Shown here piece by piece: positions 34,461 to 45,799 of a DNA stretch of 64,000 bases (position 1 is its first letter; each line of letters begins with the position of its first letter). The position numbers and the translations under genes are program-made. The notes under the pieces are model-generated. The model was not told the DNA's origin. It was given only the letters and a program-made list of their open reading frames with translations, and did not search any database. The stretch comes from Bryoerythrophyllum caledonicum. Taxonomy: Eukaryota > Streptophyta > Bryopsida > Pottiales > Pottiaceae. Where the stretch lies: NCBI GenBank assembly GCA_963971425.1, contig OZ020519.1, forward strand, positions 14,214,028 to 14,278,027, in the 5' to 3' direction.

Positions 34461-35040
34461 CTCCCCATCTACGTACATCACTTAGCTTGTCATTTCTTGG
34501 GAGGTACCTTAGTGAATAGGGTTGATTATTGTTGTTATGCGCACGGATTACAAGAGTAGTGACTTTGGACTTGATGGATGTTGTTATAAGGAGATTGTTG
34601 TAGTCGAGAGAAAATAGTCGTTCTGGACCCCAGCCCATTGTTGTAATGAATGACCATCGAAACATATGCTCTTGTAAAAGGAACTGACTAAACTTGTCAA
34701 CAAAATTTTAATTGTACCAAAGGTGTTTCAACATATTCAAAACAATCTTGCAACACCAAAATCAAAAAAAATAATCAAGACTTTAAGATAATTCAAACAA
34801 TCAAGATGAACATGATTTCGTTCTCTTGAAGTAGAAAAAAGGACATGAAGTAAAGAGGAAAAAACCTAACCAACATCAAAGTCTCAAGACATGTGTATAA
34901 ACTTGTATACACTATACATATATACATGTACAGAAATGTTTTACAGCGAGAGAACCACCAAGTAACCATGATCCCTAAAACTATTCACAACTGGACAATT
35001 GATGCAGAATGTTGTGTCGGTAAAAGAATGTCGGTAAAGT

Positions 35041-36783
35041 TCAAAGTTGAAATTGTTTAGTCGGTAAATAATCCAGCCACTCTGTCGGCGTTCCCTTGTT
35101 CCGGTGGAGGCTTCTAAATGTCCTGTAGTTCGGTGGCAAATCCATACTGTCTAGCTCCTTGGGCTCCTGCAAATCATGTGTAAACCAAAACATTGTTATG
35201 TACTATGTTTAAGAATAAATAAATAAATAAATAAACACAAGAAAACGATTAAATAAGCAGTGTGTATACTCATTTTCTCACTCACCCGGGGCGGTTTTGA
35301 TAGCTTCATGCGGCATTCTTCCAAAGATTTGTCTCCTTTTTTTACGTTACAACTTGCACAAGCAGTGACCTAGAAAAAAACACCACAAAAAAGTCAAGTT
35401 TTGCATTCAACGATCTTGACTACCATAAGTTGATGTGTTAAGAATTTTACCAGATTTTCCCATTCCCAACCACCTCCACGAGAGGCTGCCAAAACGTGAT
35501 CAATAGTCAAATCCTCGCCCCTCTGATTGCAATACCTGCAAAAAAAAAAACCAATGGTATGAATAAGAGGATACACCCCCGCATTTTTCCATTAAAAATC
35601 ATCTCAAAGGAGAGAAAGGCAGGCAGCTAGTATTCATGGGTAATGTCGTGCAAACTCTTTCAAGCTCTTCCATTGACTGAATTGAAGGGTGAGATCATAT
35701 TGTGTGAGGAGATAGTAAAAATGGGGGCACCTAGTTGAGTATGGTTATCATGTTAAAACAAAACATATAGTGGTAGAAAGCACTTACTGGCACCTAAACT
35801 TGTCTCTCAAGAAAACGTTGTTACGGTTCAGAGTGAGCTTCACCTTCTTGTTTTTAGGCGTATGAACAAAACCGCTAACCTGCCACATTGCAAGAGAGAT
35901 TAACCTCCTCAGAGAACACAACACTGGAGGGCAATCTAACATAATGTATAGCATAGTGAACAGATTGATTTACTGGCAGAAGAAAAAAAGAGGTTTACCT
36001 TAGTGTGAGCAAGACAGAAGGAAGGAAGGAATTATACCCTAAGTACTGCTGGAAGATAATACGCTCTTTGCGTTGACAAGATAGCTTGATCATAGTATTC
36101 TAATACATCCGCCTGCAACAAACAAACGAGGAAAATCATGAAATTAACTCGCATCATAACAAGATGATTGAATGTAGAACTGTGGCGGAATCAACCAAGA
36201 CTCTGATCAACCAATGGATCAACCACTACCTTCTCCAGAATCTCTAGACAAAGAGCTCGCTTCCAGTTCACCACATTCACAGGCCTGTTCCCATCCCCAA
36301 AACTAAGAAGGGTTACTACAGATCACAAGAAAGATGATTGCAGATCATAATTGATTCCTGATGCTGAAAGAATACTACAAAAAAGGTTGATTCCTGATGT
36401 GAAAACAACATGTAGTACCTGTAGGAGAGGTCGAGCACAAGGGCGCGGAAGATCTGGAGCTCATCGTCTTCGTCCAACTCATCGAGCTCCTGCTCGTCGT
36501 TACAAAAGTCAGCAGGCGCCAGAGCCGAGTTCTTGTGCTTCTCCACGCTGCTCTTCTTGAGCTTGGCGTGGTTGTTCCCATGGTGCGCCAGGCGCTTCAC
36601 CTTGGTCTCAGAGCGGTGGCCCTCCATCACGGACCGCGTCGCCATGCGCCGCGGCCTTCGCAGGAGGACTCTGTTGAGGTCGCCCAGATGCAACACGGCG
36701 GACTGGAAACTCATCCGCTGCTGCGAAACCTCCCGATCCTTTCGCAGCTGGATGTGCAAACCCTGTGTCCTGATGAGACTCAT
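35041..36783 (-). CDS. HNH endonuclease-domain protein
   Basis: Seven exons: 36783-36419, 36284-36230, 36112-36038, 35879-35788, 35535-35451, 35369-35286, 35166-35041, giving 293 residues. The N-terminal 120 residues are basic with an acidic tail (ELDELDEDDELQ). They are followed by VNWKRALCLEI and YYLPAVLRV, typical of the plant HNH family. The nuclease motif is complete: RCQYCNQRGEDLTIDHV, SRGGGWEWENLV and ACASCNVKKG, with paired Cys-x2-Cys zinc ligands and the central DH. These proteins resemble bacterial HNH nucleases; their target in plants is not known to me. The N-terminus could be an organelle-targeting peptide (Arg-rich, RRPRRMATRS). Intact. Confidence 0.88.
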
Positions 36784-37234
36784 GACGACTGGAGCTCTCT
36801 TCCGGCGGCAAGCAACATGAAGATGTAGGAGGAACTCCCACCCCTACAACCCCGAACTGCAGCAGGTGGTGCAACGGGGATCAGAACACCCATTCCTCAA
36901 CCATAATTCGACCCCCTCACACCCTAATCAAACCAAAAACTCAGCTCCTTCCAGAAAACCAAACCATCTCCTTCCTCTCCCACAAAACAAGTCAGGTGCA
37001 GTTCCGCAACAACAAAGTGGTAGCGCCACAACCGATCAGACAGACCCCCATAAGGAGGGCAAAAGTTGGAATTTTGTGGAGGTGAGAGATGCAATGGGAG
37101 GTCGAAGAGCGCATACCTGATGCGAAATGTGAGAAGTTGGCGATGGCGATGGTGATGATGCAAGTATCGATCAGCAACACAAGCAATCTAAGAAGAAGAG
37201 AAAGCTGGTGGTGGTGGTGTGGAAAAGTGATGGT

Positions 37235-37345
37235 GGCTTGATTCTGGGGCTGTTGTTGTTGGTCACCGGCGCACCCGGTCTCCCGGTGGACGTCTTGATT
37301 CTGGGGCTGTTGTTGGTCACCGGCGCACCTGGTCTCGCGGTGGCC
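37235..37345 (+). repeat. Tandem duplication in a short open frame
   Basis: Two units starting TTGATTCTGGGGCTGTTGTT and ending in CGGTGG sit inside an open frame (37208-37498). The frame reads LILGLLLLVTGAPG twice, a hydrophobic repeat. Coding status is doubtful. Confidence 0.7.
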
Positions 37346-37929
37346 ATCTCGCTTCTTGGCTGCGAGATGTGGCATATCCTGGTTCACTTGGTATATTCTC
37401 AATTTCGTGCTTTAACCCCCAAAGAAGTAGAAGAAGAAGAACTCCGGTCCGCGAAGGAGACCGGAGTGAATGTAGTGTTTGTTCATTCTCTTCACTAAGC
37501 TTATGGCCACGGGACATACCCAACGCGTCTATCTAGTTAGCGCATGATTAATTCGAAATGGAGGGTGTCCAAAAAAAAAAAATTAAATTTGAAGAGACGT
37601 GTCCAAATAAATTTTAAATTTTTTTTTACAAATTGTTTGAATTTTTTTTAAATTAAAGGTGTTGTTGTTGAAATAAATAGTAAGAATCAAATACTTTTCT
37701 TTAAAAGGACATTTTTATGATTAAAAAAAACCAATGGACTCATAATACAAAGAAATAAATATAATTCAAATATATATCAAAAATATGAAAGTGAAAATAA
37801 ACATCAAGACTGATACACACTAAAGTTTCAACAAGTACACTAATCACTGACTAACTGCCGATCATGCAACTTTTGAAGTAAATCCATCGATTCACCTAGA
37901 TATGTAACAAAACTACTTCCTCCTTTCGA

Positions 37930-38137
37930 GGGTGAACACTTTTCTACTCTCAGTGCCTCCCTACACTAATAGCCATAGAGACAACCGACATGTCGTCCCT
38001 CCCAAGGTCTTTTTGGGTACCCATTCAACGAGGTCTTGAGATCCCCACCATAGTTGAATGGACTATGGTGGTAGGCACCACGCCGGCATGGGGATTTGAA
38101 CTCACAACCACCTCACTAGTGTGCCATGACTCAAACC
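37930..38137 (-). mobile_element. tRNA-derived SINE (Au-like)
   Basis: On the minus strand the head begins GGTTTGAGTCATGGCACACT, with a B-box-like GAGTTCAAATCCCC about 40 nt later. It is followed by a non-tRNA body rich in GGTGGTAGGCACCACGCCGG. This fits plant SINEs of the Au type; the 3' limit is approximate. Confidence 0.6.
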
Positions 38138-38754
38138 TTACCCCCAAACGTTCATATTAAAAATGGAAAACATCAAAACAAATGAATTAGTTAGTTCATG
38201 TCTGAAATACATCCATATGTAGATTGCAATGAAACGAATTATTGTCTTAAGTAGATGGATGAAAATAATGTCAATGACGAATACAATGTGTAAGGGTGCT
38301 TTGGTGTCTAGGGGTTAGGAAAGAGGGGTGTTTTGTTGATGTTTGTGTGAAGGAAGAGGGTGTTCCTTCGGCGTAGAGGTGCAAGTAATGGACCTTTTCG
38401 TGTCATGTGAAGCCAATTTTCATTTGTCTCTAATGATAAGCAATTTGTGAGATTGATACATTATGGGACTTTAGGGTGTGATGACTTGCGGTGGAGGTGA
38501 AGTGAGGCGGTTGAATGGAGTGTTCATAGTGTTATGTTATGTGACGCTAACATTGGAGGGATGCCAGGATTTGGAACAGTGAATGGTTCCTTGGTAGAGG
38601 GAACCTTGTGGAGCCAATAGCATGACAAAGTTGTGCACCCACAGATTGCACACAATGGGATGATCTCTGTTGGATGGATGACTCTGAGGATGGATGGATG
38701 ACTTTGGGGGCTGGTGGATGTATTGACCCTTAAAGGCTTCACATCAAAAACATT

Positions 38755-39130
38755 TCAAAATTGCTCGTTCTGGTGCAATGAGTAATGAGGTAACCAAAAC
38801 CTTTTAATTCTACATCTAGCTGTAGGATCTAAATAAGGACTTATTCATTAACGTCTCAAACTTTGACTACACGGATTGAAAGATTATAGTGTATGAGGTA
38901 GAGAAAATTGTTCTTTATCTTCCCTGCTTTGAGTGGATTAGCAGACTTTGACTACACTTGGTGTCAAATTTATGCACTACACAAGATTTGAAAACAATAT
39001 CATCATGTTAACCATGATGTTAATTCCTTGTACACCAATTTGACAATATAAAAGGAAATAATATTGTTTTCCTGTACTGAAAATATTACATCTAATAGAG
39101 TGTCCTAGCAAAAGTTTTGGAGTTGCCCGA
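38755..39130 (+). repeat. Dispersed repeat, copy A
   Basis: Matches 47310-47965 in inverse orientation over several blocks, e.g. GACTTTGACTACACTTGGTG, TCATCATGTTAACCATGATG and GTCCTAGCAAAAGTTTTGGA. Old and non-coding. Confidence 0.65.
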
Positions 39131-39379
39131 CGAACCCGGTCTTCCCATTTGAAATTCAAAACCCTATAACTTTTCCATTAAATGCCGGATTTAGGACAGA
39201 AATTGGACTCACACAAAGCTTTTAGCAATGTCCATCTACAATAGAAATTCGGAAAAGGAATGTTATGAATCGACACCATAGGAACTTGCCCAAACCTTTA
39301 AAAAACCCTTGAGGGGACTCTTGGGCCTTTAGGGGTTAATAAGCTTGTGCACATTTGACCAACCCCGCTCTTACGGGTC

Positions 39380-40420
39380 CAAGTTTGGTGCCTGATGCCC
39401 AGATGGGCGTTGGGCATAAAACCCCACCTACTTCCTAACCAAAGCATAGGTTTTACACATTTAGGATTTATCCTTTAACCATCTTTGACCTAAATTCATG
39501 CATACCTAAGTTCCCTACCCATTCCCTTTGCATTCCTTTTGCGTTCCCTATGTGTTCCTCATGTGTTCCCAATGCATTCTTAATGAGATGATTTGTATTA
39601 CCCATGCTTATTTTTAAATTGAAATGATTATTAATCCCATCAGTTTGGATCATTGTGGTTACCATCCTAATCATTGCTAAGACATGTAATTGAACCCAAA
39701 ATGATTCAATGTCAAAAAATTTGGAAATTTTAATTAAAATTCCTACATCACTTTTAATTTTACCTATATTAATATCAGTTTGGTGCCCGACGCCTAGATG
39801 GGGGTTGGGTGTACAACCAATCTCCTTTTTAATCGAAGCGTAGGTTTAATCCTTTAGGATTTATTCTTTAACTATATTTAACCTAAGTTCATACATACTT
39901 AAGTTCCCTTTGCATTCCCTTTGCATTCCCTTTGCATTCCCTTTGCATTCCCTTTGCATTCCCTATGTGTTCCTCATGTGTTTCCAATGCATTTCCAATG
40001 TGTTCTCCGCAAATTCCTCATGTGTTCCCACATGCTTCCAACGCATTCTCAACACGATCCCATGGGCACGATCCCATGGGCAGCCTATTTTTACTTCTTG
40101 TTTACTGGGATCCACCACTAATTGTTGAGGCCCCAGTGCATCTCCATCCGCATGTGCTTATTATACTCGAGGATTTGGTTTGGCCAAGAATCATTCTTAA
40201 AACCTTTTCCAAAGTCACTATTTACTTACAGGATTAGATGAAAATATAAATTCATAAGAAGATTTGTATTGCCATGCTTAATTTAAAATTGAGTTGACTA
40301 TTAATCCCATTGGTGTAGGTCACCACACAAATCATTGCTAACACCGCTAGGTGAACAACAATTTGAACCAAACATATATCAATGTTAAATTTTTGGGGAA
40401 CGTTAATTGAAATTCTAATA
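39380..40420 (+). repeat. Diverged ~400-bp tandem duplication with an 11-bp satellite
   Basis: Two diverged units start near 39390 (GCCTGATGCCCAGATGGGCG) and 39785 (GCCCGACGCCTAGATGGGGG). They share a TTTAGGATTTAT motif, a satellite block and an ATTAATCCCAT motif. In the second unit the 11-mer CATTCCCTTTG is repeated five times at 39903-39962. Confidence 0.7.
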
Positions 40421-40489
40421 TCATAATTTAATCTTCATTTCAAAAGTTTAATTTAGTCTAATTTCAATTATAATAGTACTATAATATTA

Positions 40490-40790
40490 TGTAATATTTA
40501 TATATTCATGTATTTATTTATTTATTTAATTATGTATGTATTTATTAATTTATTAATTTATGCATTTATTTATTGATGTATTGGTTTATTTGTGTATTTA
40601 TTTATTTATGTATTTATTTAGTTATTTATTTATTTATTTCATTACTTAGTTATTTAGTTATTTATTTAGTTATTTAGTTATTTAGTTATTTAGTTATTTA
40701 GTTATTTAGTTATTTATTTAGTTATTTAGTTATTTATACATATATTTATTTATTTCAAAACTTAGTTATTTATTTATTTATTTGTTTATT
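40490..40790 (+). repeat. TTTA/TTAG low-complexity tract
   Basis: Microsatellite-like TTATTTA and TTAGTTAT steps with no coding content. Confidence 0.85.
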
Positions 40791-40999
40791 TAATATATAT
40801 TATATAAGAAAGTCCACGGTGGCAGGGCGAAATCAGGATCCGTTATCCAAATGGATATTGCGCGAACTATCTACTTTGGACTGGCATCGTCGTCGTCGTC
40901 ATCGCACCGCAACCATCATCGCCATCGCCACCAGCTCCAGCTCCAGCTCCAGCACCACCTTCACCTCGCAGCTCGTCGCCCCAGCCGCTGCAGAGACCG

Positions 41000-42391
41000 A
41001 TGGCGATGGCGATGGCGGCCACGGTTGCCACCTCCGCCTTCACTACCTCCCCAGCTCTGGGCCAGCTCCAAACGCGCCCCTCCATGCTCAAGGCCGCCTC
41101 CCGAAGGTACACATCCCCCCCTCCGAGACTGTAGTGGAGGGCATTCTCGACACTTCTCCTCAGTTGACAATCTCAGGAAGTTACGTCTGCTGTCCGTGTT
41201 TTGGTGCGATGCGGAAGAAGGCGCATGTGAGGCGTTAGGATTGTCAGGGAATGCACGCAAGCGCCCTCAAAGGATTTGGACATGGAGTGCAGCCTCGTGA
41301 CGCGTTTCTTTCTTGTCGTGGTTTGGTGTGGTGTGGCTCAAATCTCAGGAACTGATTTTGTGGACACAAGTGCTCTAGTTCTTTGGAGATCAAGCTCGTT
41401 GCGGGTTCATGATACGAGTCTGTTTGTTTCTTGTTGTTTTAGGTGGTCGGGAGTGCATCTGAGGGGTTTCCAGAGACACCTCGGCACGCGGTCGTCCCTG
41501 TCGGAGTTGACGAGAGCCGCCGGCGTGGAGTACGTGGACGCGGAGGAGGCGCAGAAGATGGTGGCGGAGGACGGGTGGAAGATCATCGACATCCGCGACG
41601 GATCGCAGTACGACCGCTCGCACATCGCCAAGAGCACGCATGTGCCTCTCTTCATCGCGAACGAAGCCACGGACCCTGGTAAAACCCTAATCTCAAGCTG
41701 GCAAACGGAGATGATCAGTAAAACAACGCTCTCGAGTGCTAGGTAATTCTTCCCTGGATGCTGAATCAATGGCTGTGGCTTGGGGCAGGGACTCTGATCA
41801 AGAAGTTCGCGCACAACAGCTTCGCCGGTGCGTTCTATGGATTGGCCTTCACCAAGGAGAACGACGATTTCCTTCCTACTATTGAGAAGCAGTTCAAGAA
41901 GGACGACAAGATCCTCATGGTTTGCCAGGAAGGACTCCGGTCGGTTTTCTCTTCTCATCTTCATCAGAGATTCTTCACAGTCCGTCTGTGGTAATAGATC
42001 TAACTGATTGGCCATGTGATTCTCAGATCAGGTGCCGCTGCGGAGAAGTTGGAAGAAGCAGGCTACCAAAACGTAGCCTATCTGATGAATGGATTGCAGA
42101 AGCTTAAACCAGGTGCTTTTGAAAAGGAAGGACCCAAGGATTTGTGCGATGCAGGCAAAGCGGGGCTCGTCACCATCCAACAACCGTTCTCAGTTGTACT
42201 CGGCACCATTCTTATCTGTGAGTTGTTCTTTATCAAACTCAGCTCACATTCGGCGTTCTTCTTGTAAGAATGGCTGCGTTTCAAACTAACTTCTCCGTCT
42301 GTGTTGTTTGGTTCCAGTGGCGTTGCTCTTCTTGCAATTTTTCCCTGATCAATCACAGGACATCCTGAAACAATTCATGACGCCTCAATGA
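41000..42391 (+). CDS. STR9: Chloroplast rhodanese-like protein (STR9 type)
   Basis: Five exons: 41000-41106, 41443-41678, 41789-41939, 42027-42217, 42318-42391, giving 252 residues. The first 36 residues (MAMAMAATVATSAFTTSPAL...) are a typical plastid transit peptide, spliced in phase 2 to the rhodanese domain. The domain runs from ELTRAAGVEYVDAEEA through WKIIDIRDGSQYDRSHI and the active-site loop VCQEGLRS (Cys as sulfur acceptor) to GYQNVAYLMNGL. GKAGLVTIQQPFSVVLGTIL and LALLFLQFFPD at the end form a probable membrane anchor. Exon order and the PFTK/VPLF blocks match Arabidopsis rhodanese-like protein 9. It is convergent with the RopGEF gene, about 1 kb apart. Confidence 0.9.
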
Positions 42392-43421
42392 GCGTTGAGT
42401 ACAAGTGGAGATGCGGCACAGATCTCTTTAGACTAGTATCAATTCGTTGGACCTCCTGGAACCGGTATGATTGTTCTAAATGAAATCTCTTTCCACAAGT
42501 TTCATTGCACAGACTGGATATCAAACATGTATGTTTGTCTCACACAATGGTTCCGCAGTAGAGCAGATCTTCTTTGATAAACAACTCTCTATTCTCTATT
42601 CCCACTTCCAAACTTGATTATGTGCACTAAACAGCAACCGCCGTAGATGTGCTCACCGTCCCAAGTACAAGCTAGTTCATACCAACATACAGAGATAACT
42701 GTGGCAAATAAAAGGAAGTCTCGATTCTCTATAACAAAAAATGAAGTGTACATCAATATGACGGTTGAAGTAACTTGACAACAGATCTATTGACCCTGAG
42801 TCCTACTCCTCTGTATCGTCGAAGGAAAGAATAAACATGTAAAATAATTGTAGAGTAAGACATTGGAAAATCAATGAGGAAATTAAATGGAACTTAGCCG
42901 AATTGAGTGATGAGTCTGTGAACGCTTCGGTGGCGCTGCCGTATTCCTCAAAGATGGTGATGCGAATCAGGAAGAAAAAACCTGCCCCCTGCGCCATTCT
43001 TTCATTGAAAGATCGCACTCCCAATCATCAGTACAAGTCCCAGCCCATGCTCCCTCTTCTGCAGCTTGAAAAATCTCACGTACTTGGATACCACAGAAGC
43101 TGTGACAGTCCACGCCACCACCAAAGTGTTCACGGACTCATCACCGAATTCAGCTGCGAGTTCTGTATTGTATGCACAGGAAACTCCGGAGGTGAAACCG
43201 ATTGACTTCTCCTCTCGTCCTGGAAATGGGCAAATCTTTACATCCGAGTGCGGAAAAGACTTTAGTTCTGCCCAAATGGTCCTGAACCCACACCAGCCGA
43301 CAGATGAAAGCCGAAGAGCACAGGTGATGTTGGAGGTCGTAAGAGCATGGCTTTCAGTAAATTCCAACTCAGGCTACCATATGAAAGATCAGAGGCTCCT
43401 TCTCCTCCTCCAAATGAGATA
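42392..43421. other. Spacer between convergent genes, with a short inverted repeat
   Basis: Contains the 3' UTRs of STR9 and RopGEF. A sequence at 42900-42936 (GTGATGAGTCTGTGAACGCT) recurs inverted at about 43107-43148 (GTGATGAGTCCGTGAACACT). A plus-strand frame (43066-43467) and a minus-strand frame (43002-43367, DESVNTLVVAWTVTASVVSK) are open across it. I recognise neither as a known protein. Confidence 0.4.
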
Positions 43422-45799
43422 TCAGGGGCTGCGCAGGGCGTTGCAGCTCTCCAGGTTCCCGGCGTAGCTCCAGCGCTTGGTTTCCTCCAGAGGCAGCTTC
43501 ACCGGGTCGTGGTCTTTCTTGAAGGTTGCGTTGTCCCCGGGCCAGTCTGAGAGAACTGGGGTGAAGTTGGGCCCCTTGATGACGCCGCCGTCGTGAGGGG
43601 AGTTGGGGATGGGGTGCTGGTGCGGGCTCAGGTTGGGGGAGGTGTTGGGCGAGATGACGGGAGTCGTGTAGGGCGTCATGGTGTGCACGTTGTGCACCGC
43701 GGGCCCCCGCTTGCTCTGCACCGTGGGTCTGGAGGAGGGAGGCGCGGGCGGCAGCGCCATGGACTTCTGCACCATGTCGTCTGCGTACAGCACGTCGTCG
43801 ATCCGGGCGATGATGTTGAAGGCAAGGCTCTCCAGCACCCGTGAATAGCTCTCCAGTATCGACTGCCCCACGTCCTGCACGTGAAGAAAAGAACCCTCGG
43901 GGTTAAACCTCTATGTTATCCCTCCAATTCCCCATTTGAGGTGGCATGATACAAACTAGGATCAGTGGAAAGAGGGCTCTACTGACCTTGTTGTATTGGA
44001 TCTTGTTCATGTCCAGAGCCGTTTGAGGCAACCCTGGGAACTTGAGCTTCAGGCTGAGCAACATGGACTCGGCTTTATCAGCGATCTGCTCTCGCTTGCT
44101 CTCGTCGGCAGCAACAAGGTCTTTCATCATCCCCCACGACGACTTCGCCGCCACGTTGGAATGCTTCGACTGAAGCTTACGACGCCACACCAGAATTGCG
44201 GTTTCAAGCCTGTTTGCCACTTCGAGTTGGCTGTGCTCACTCGAGAGGTCCACCATGGACAGCAGCTGGTCGGCTGTAAAGTTGTCCGAAGAGAGGTGCT
44301 TATAGATTGTATCACCCAAGCTAGACTTGCCATTCTGCATCGTCCACGGCTCCCACGGCATTAGCATTAGCCAAACAACAGACGTGGAGGAGTAGATCCT
44401 TCTAGGATAAACTATGCGACCCTCACCTTGGGAAGAGAATCCCAGTACACATCCGGAACCTCCATCTCTAACAAGACTTGTCCGTTGATCGCCATGGCAG
44501 CTTTGAGGATCTGGTTGATGGCTTCTCGAAGGTGCTGCAGCTTCCGTCGCCCTTCCTTTGAGAGGCCGTTCACTGGCACCTTCGGGGTTGGCAGCCACCA
44601 CTTCTCCTCTTGCCTCTGCATCGACAGCCTCGCTCCACTTACGCTCTCCCTCTGCGACATCTCGATGCCGCGGTCCACATACCAGAATTCCGTATCAGTG
44701 TACGAATTCAAAGAATCCTGCAGTCATGAACGAACGACACCAAACAGTTAGAATACTGAGAGTGCACCTCTCGACCAGAAAGTCAACATGAACGATAAGA
44801 TGCATACCAGGAGCATCGCATCGAGCTTCCGCAAGGCTGGTAAATTGATGTGAAGGTCAGACCGCGGTCGTGCGATCATAACCTGCTCCAAAAAAAAAAA
44901 CAGAAAAATACATTTCATCAGAGCCCCCTCCACACCCAACCGCTCACGATACACCAAACGCAGAAACAGAATCCTGACCTCTGTACTGCTGCCGTCGGGA
45001 AATGTCTGCCATGACGGCACAAGCTCCACAATGTGGTCGCTCACGGACAGAAGCCACTCCATCTCTCTTCGCCACCTCGTCCGCCGCTCATCGCACAGCG
45101 GCTCCAACCTCCACAGCTCGCCAAACAACGACGCTGCAAACATTCCAAAAATTCAGTTCGCTTTGTATCCCAAAGAAGCATCTCTTCGCTTGCATCCCGA
45201 ACACGAACCATCTGTTTGCTTGCATCCCTGCCTTACCGCGTACATCCCTAGCATAGAGCACCTGTTCGCTTGTATCCCTAACAGCAAGCGTTCATTTGCT
45301 TGCATTCCAAACTTAAAGCATCCATTTAGCTTGAATCCCTAGCAGAAGGCCTCCGCACATCCGACACTGCAACGGAAACCTCCAATCCCGCCCTTACCCG
45401 AGAGATTCGTGATGGCATTCGAGATGGCAAGCGCAGTACTGACGCCCTTGGCGCCCCCGGACATATCCTCGCCAAGCAACAGCTTCGCGAACCGCTCCTT
45501 CATCATCTCCACCTCTGCAAACCACCCCCACTGGGTCAGCCACCACCACGAACAAACCCTAGCGCGCGTCCGAACAACCGAAACCCACCTGAGAGCTCCG
45601 TCTCGCGCTTCTCCCGCTTCTCCTCCCACATGAACTTCTTCTCCATCTTCCCCGACGCCGACGACGGCCCGCCCCCGAGCGGCCACCCGAGCGAGCCGTC
45701 GGAGCACGACGAGTCGTCCGTGTGGCAGTAGCTGAAGCTCAAATCCCGCTCGCCCGACGTCCAGTCCGACCGGTCGTCCGAACTCGCAGCGTCGTCCAT
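43422..45799 (-). CDS. Rop guanine nucleotide exchange factor (PRONE domain)
   Basis: Seven exons: 45799-45589, 45514-45398, 45133-44979, 44882-44808, 44717-44427, 44334-43987, 43874-43422, giving 549 residues. The N-terminus is acidic and Ser-rich. The PRONE domain starts at [20 protein letters not shown] (about residue 73). It includes [42 protein letters not shown], the [11 protein letters not shown] loop and [15 protein letters not shown]-like sequence (here [11 protein letters not shown]). PRONE proteins load GTP on plant Rop GTPases at the plasma membrane and set cell polarity and tip growth. The C-terminal tail is Pro/Ser-rich, the usual site of regulation in this family. Complete and intact. 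Confidence 0.95.

Larger units (their letters stand above)
33118..35040. other. Intergenic region
   Basis: The first 500 bp are probably the promoter and leader of the RRM gene (CCCTAAA and pyrimidine tracts). It also holds a GGGTATAGGGA minisatellite (33795-33893) and a dispersed repeat (34185-34460). The rest is AT-rich with no gene seen. Confidence 0.5.
36784..40999. other. Long intergenic region with repeats
   Basis: No convincing gene. It contains a 54-57-bp tandem duplication (37235-37345), a SINE, a dispersed repeat shared with 47310-47965, a 400-bp tandem duplication with an 11-bp satellite, and a TTTA/TTAG low-complexity tract (40490-40790). The leader of the STR9 gene, with CAGCTC repeats near 40945, lies at the right end. 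Confidence 0.55.

Noticed and set aside
39910-40237. Overlapping frames reading HSLCIPFAFP repeats
   Set aside because: All three frames are products of an 11-bp satellite.
40819-41300. Longer N-terminal frames before STR9
   Set aside because: They are His/Ser/Arg low-complexity readings of CAGCTC and GTC repeats; ATG 41000 gives a proper transit peptide in the right frame.
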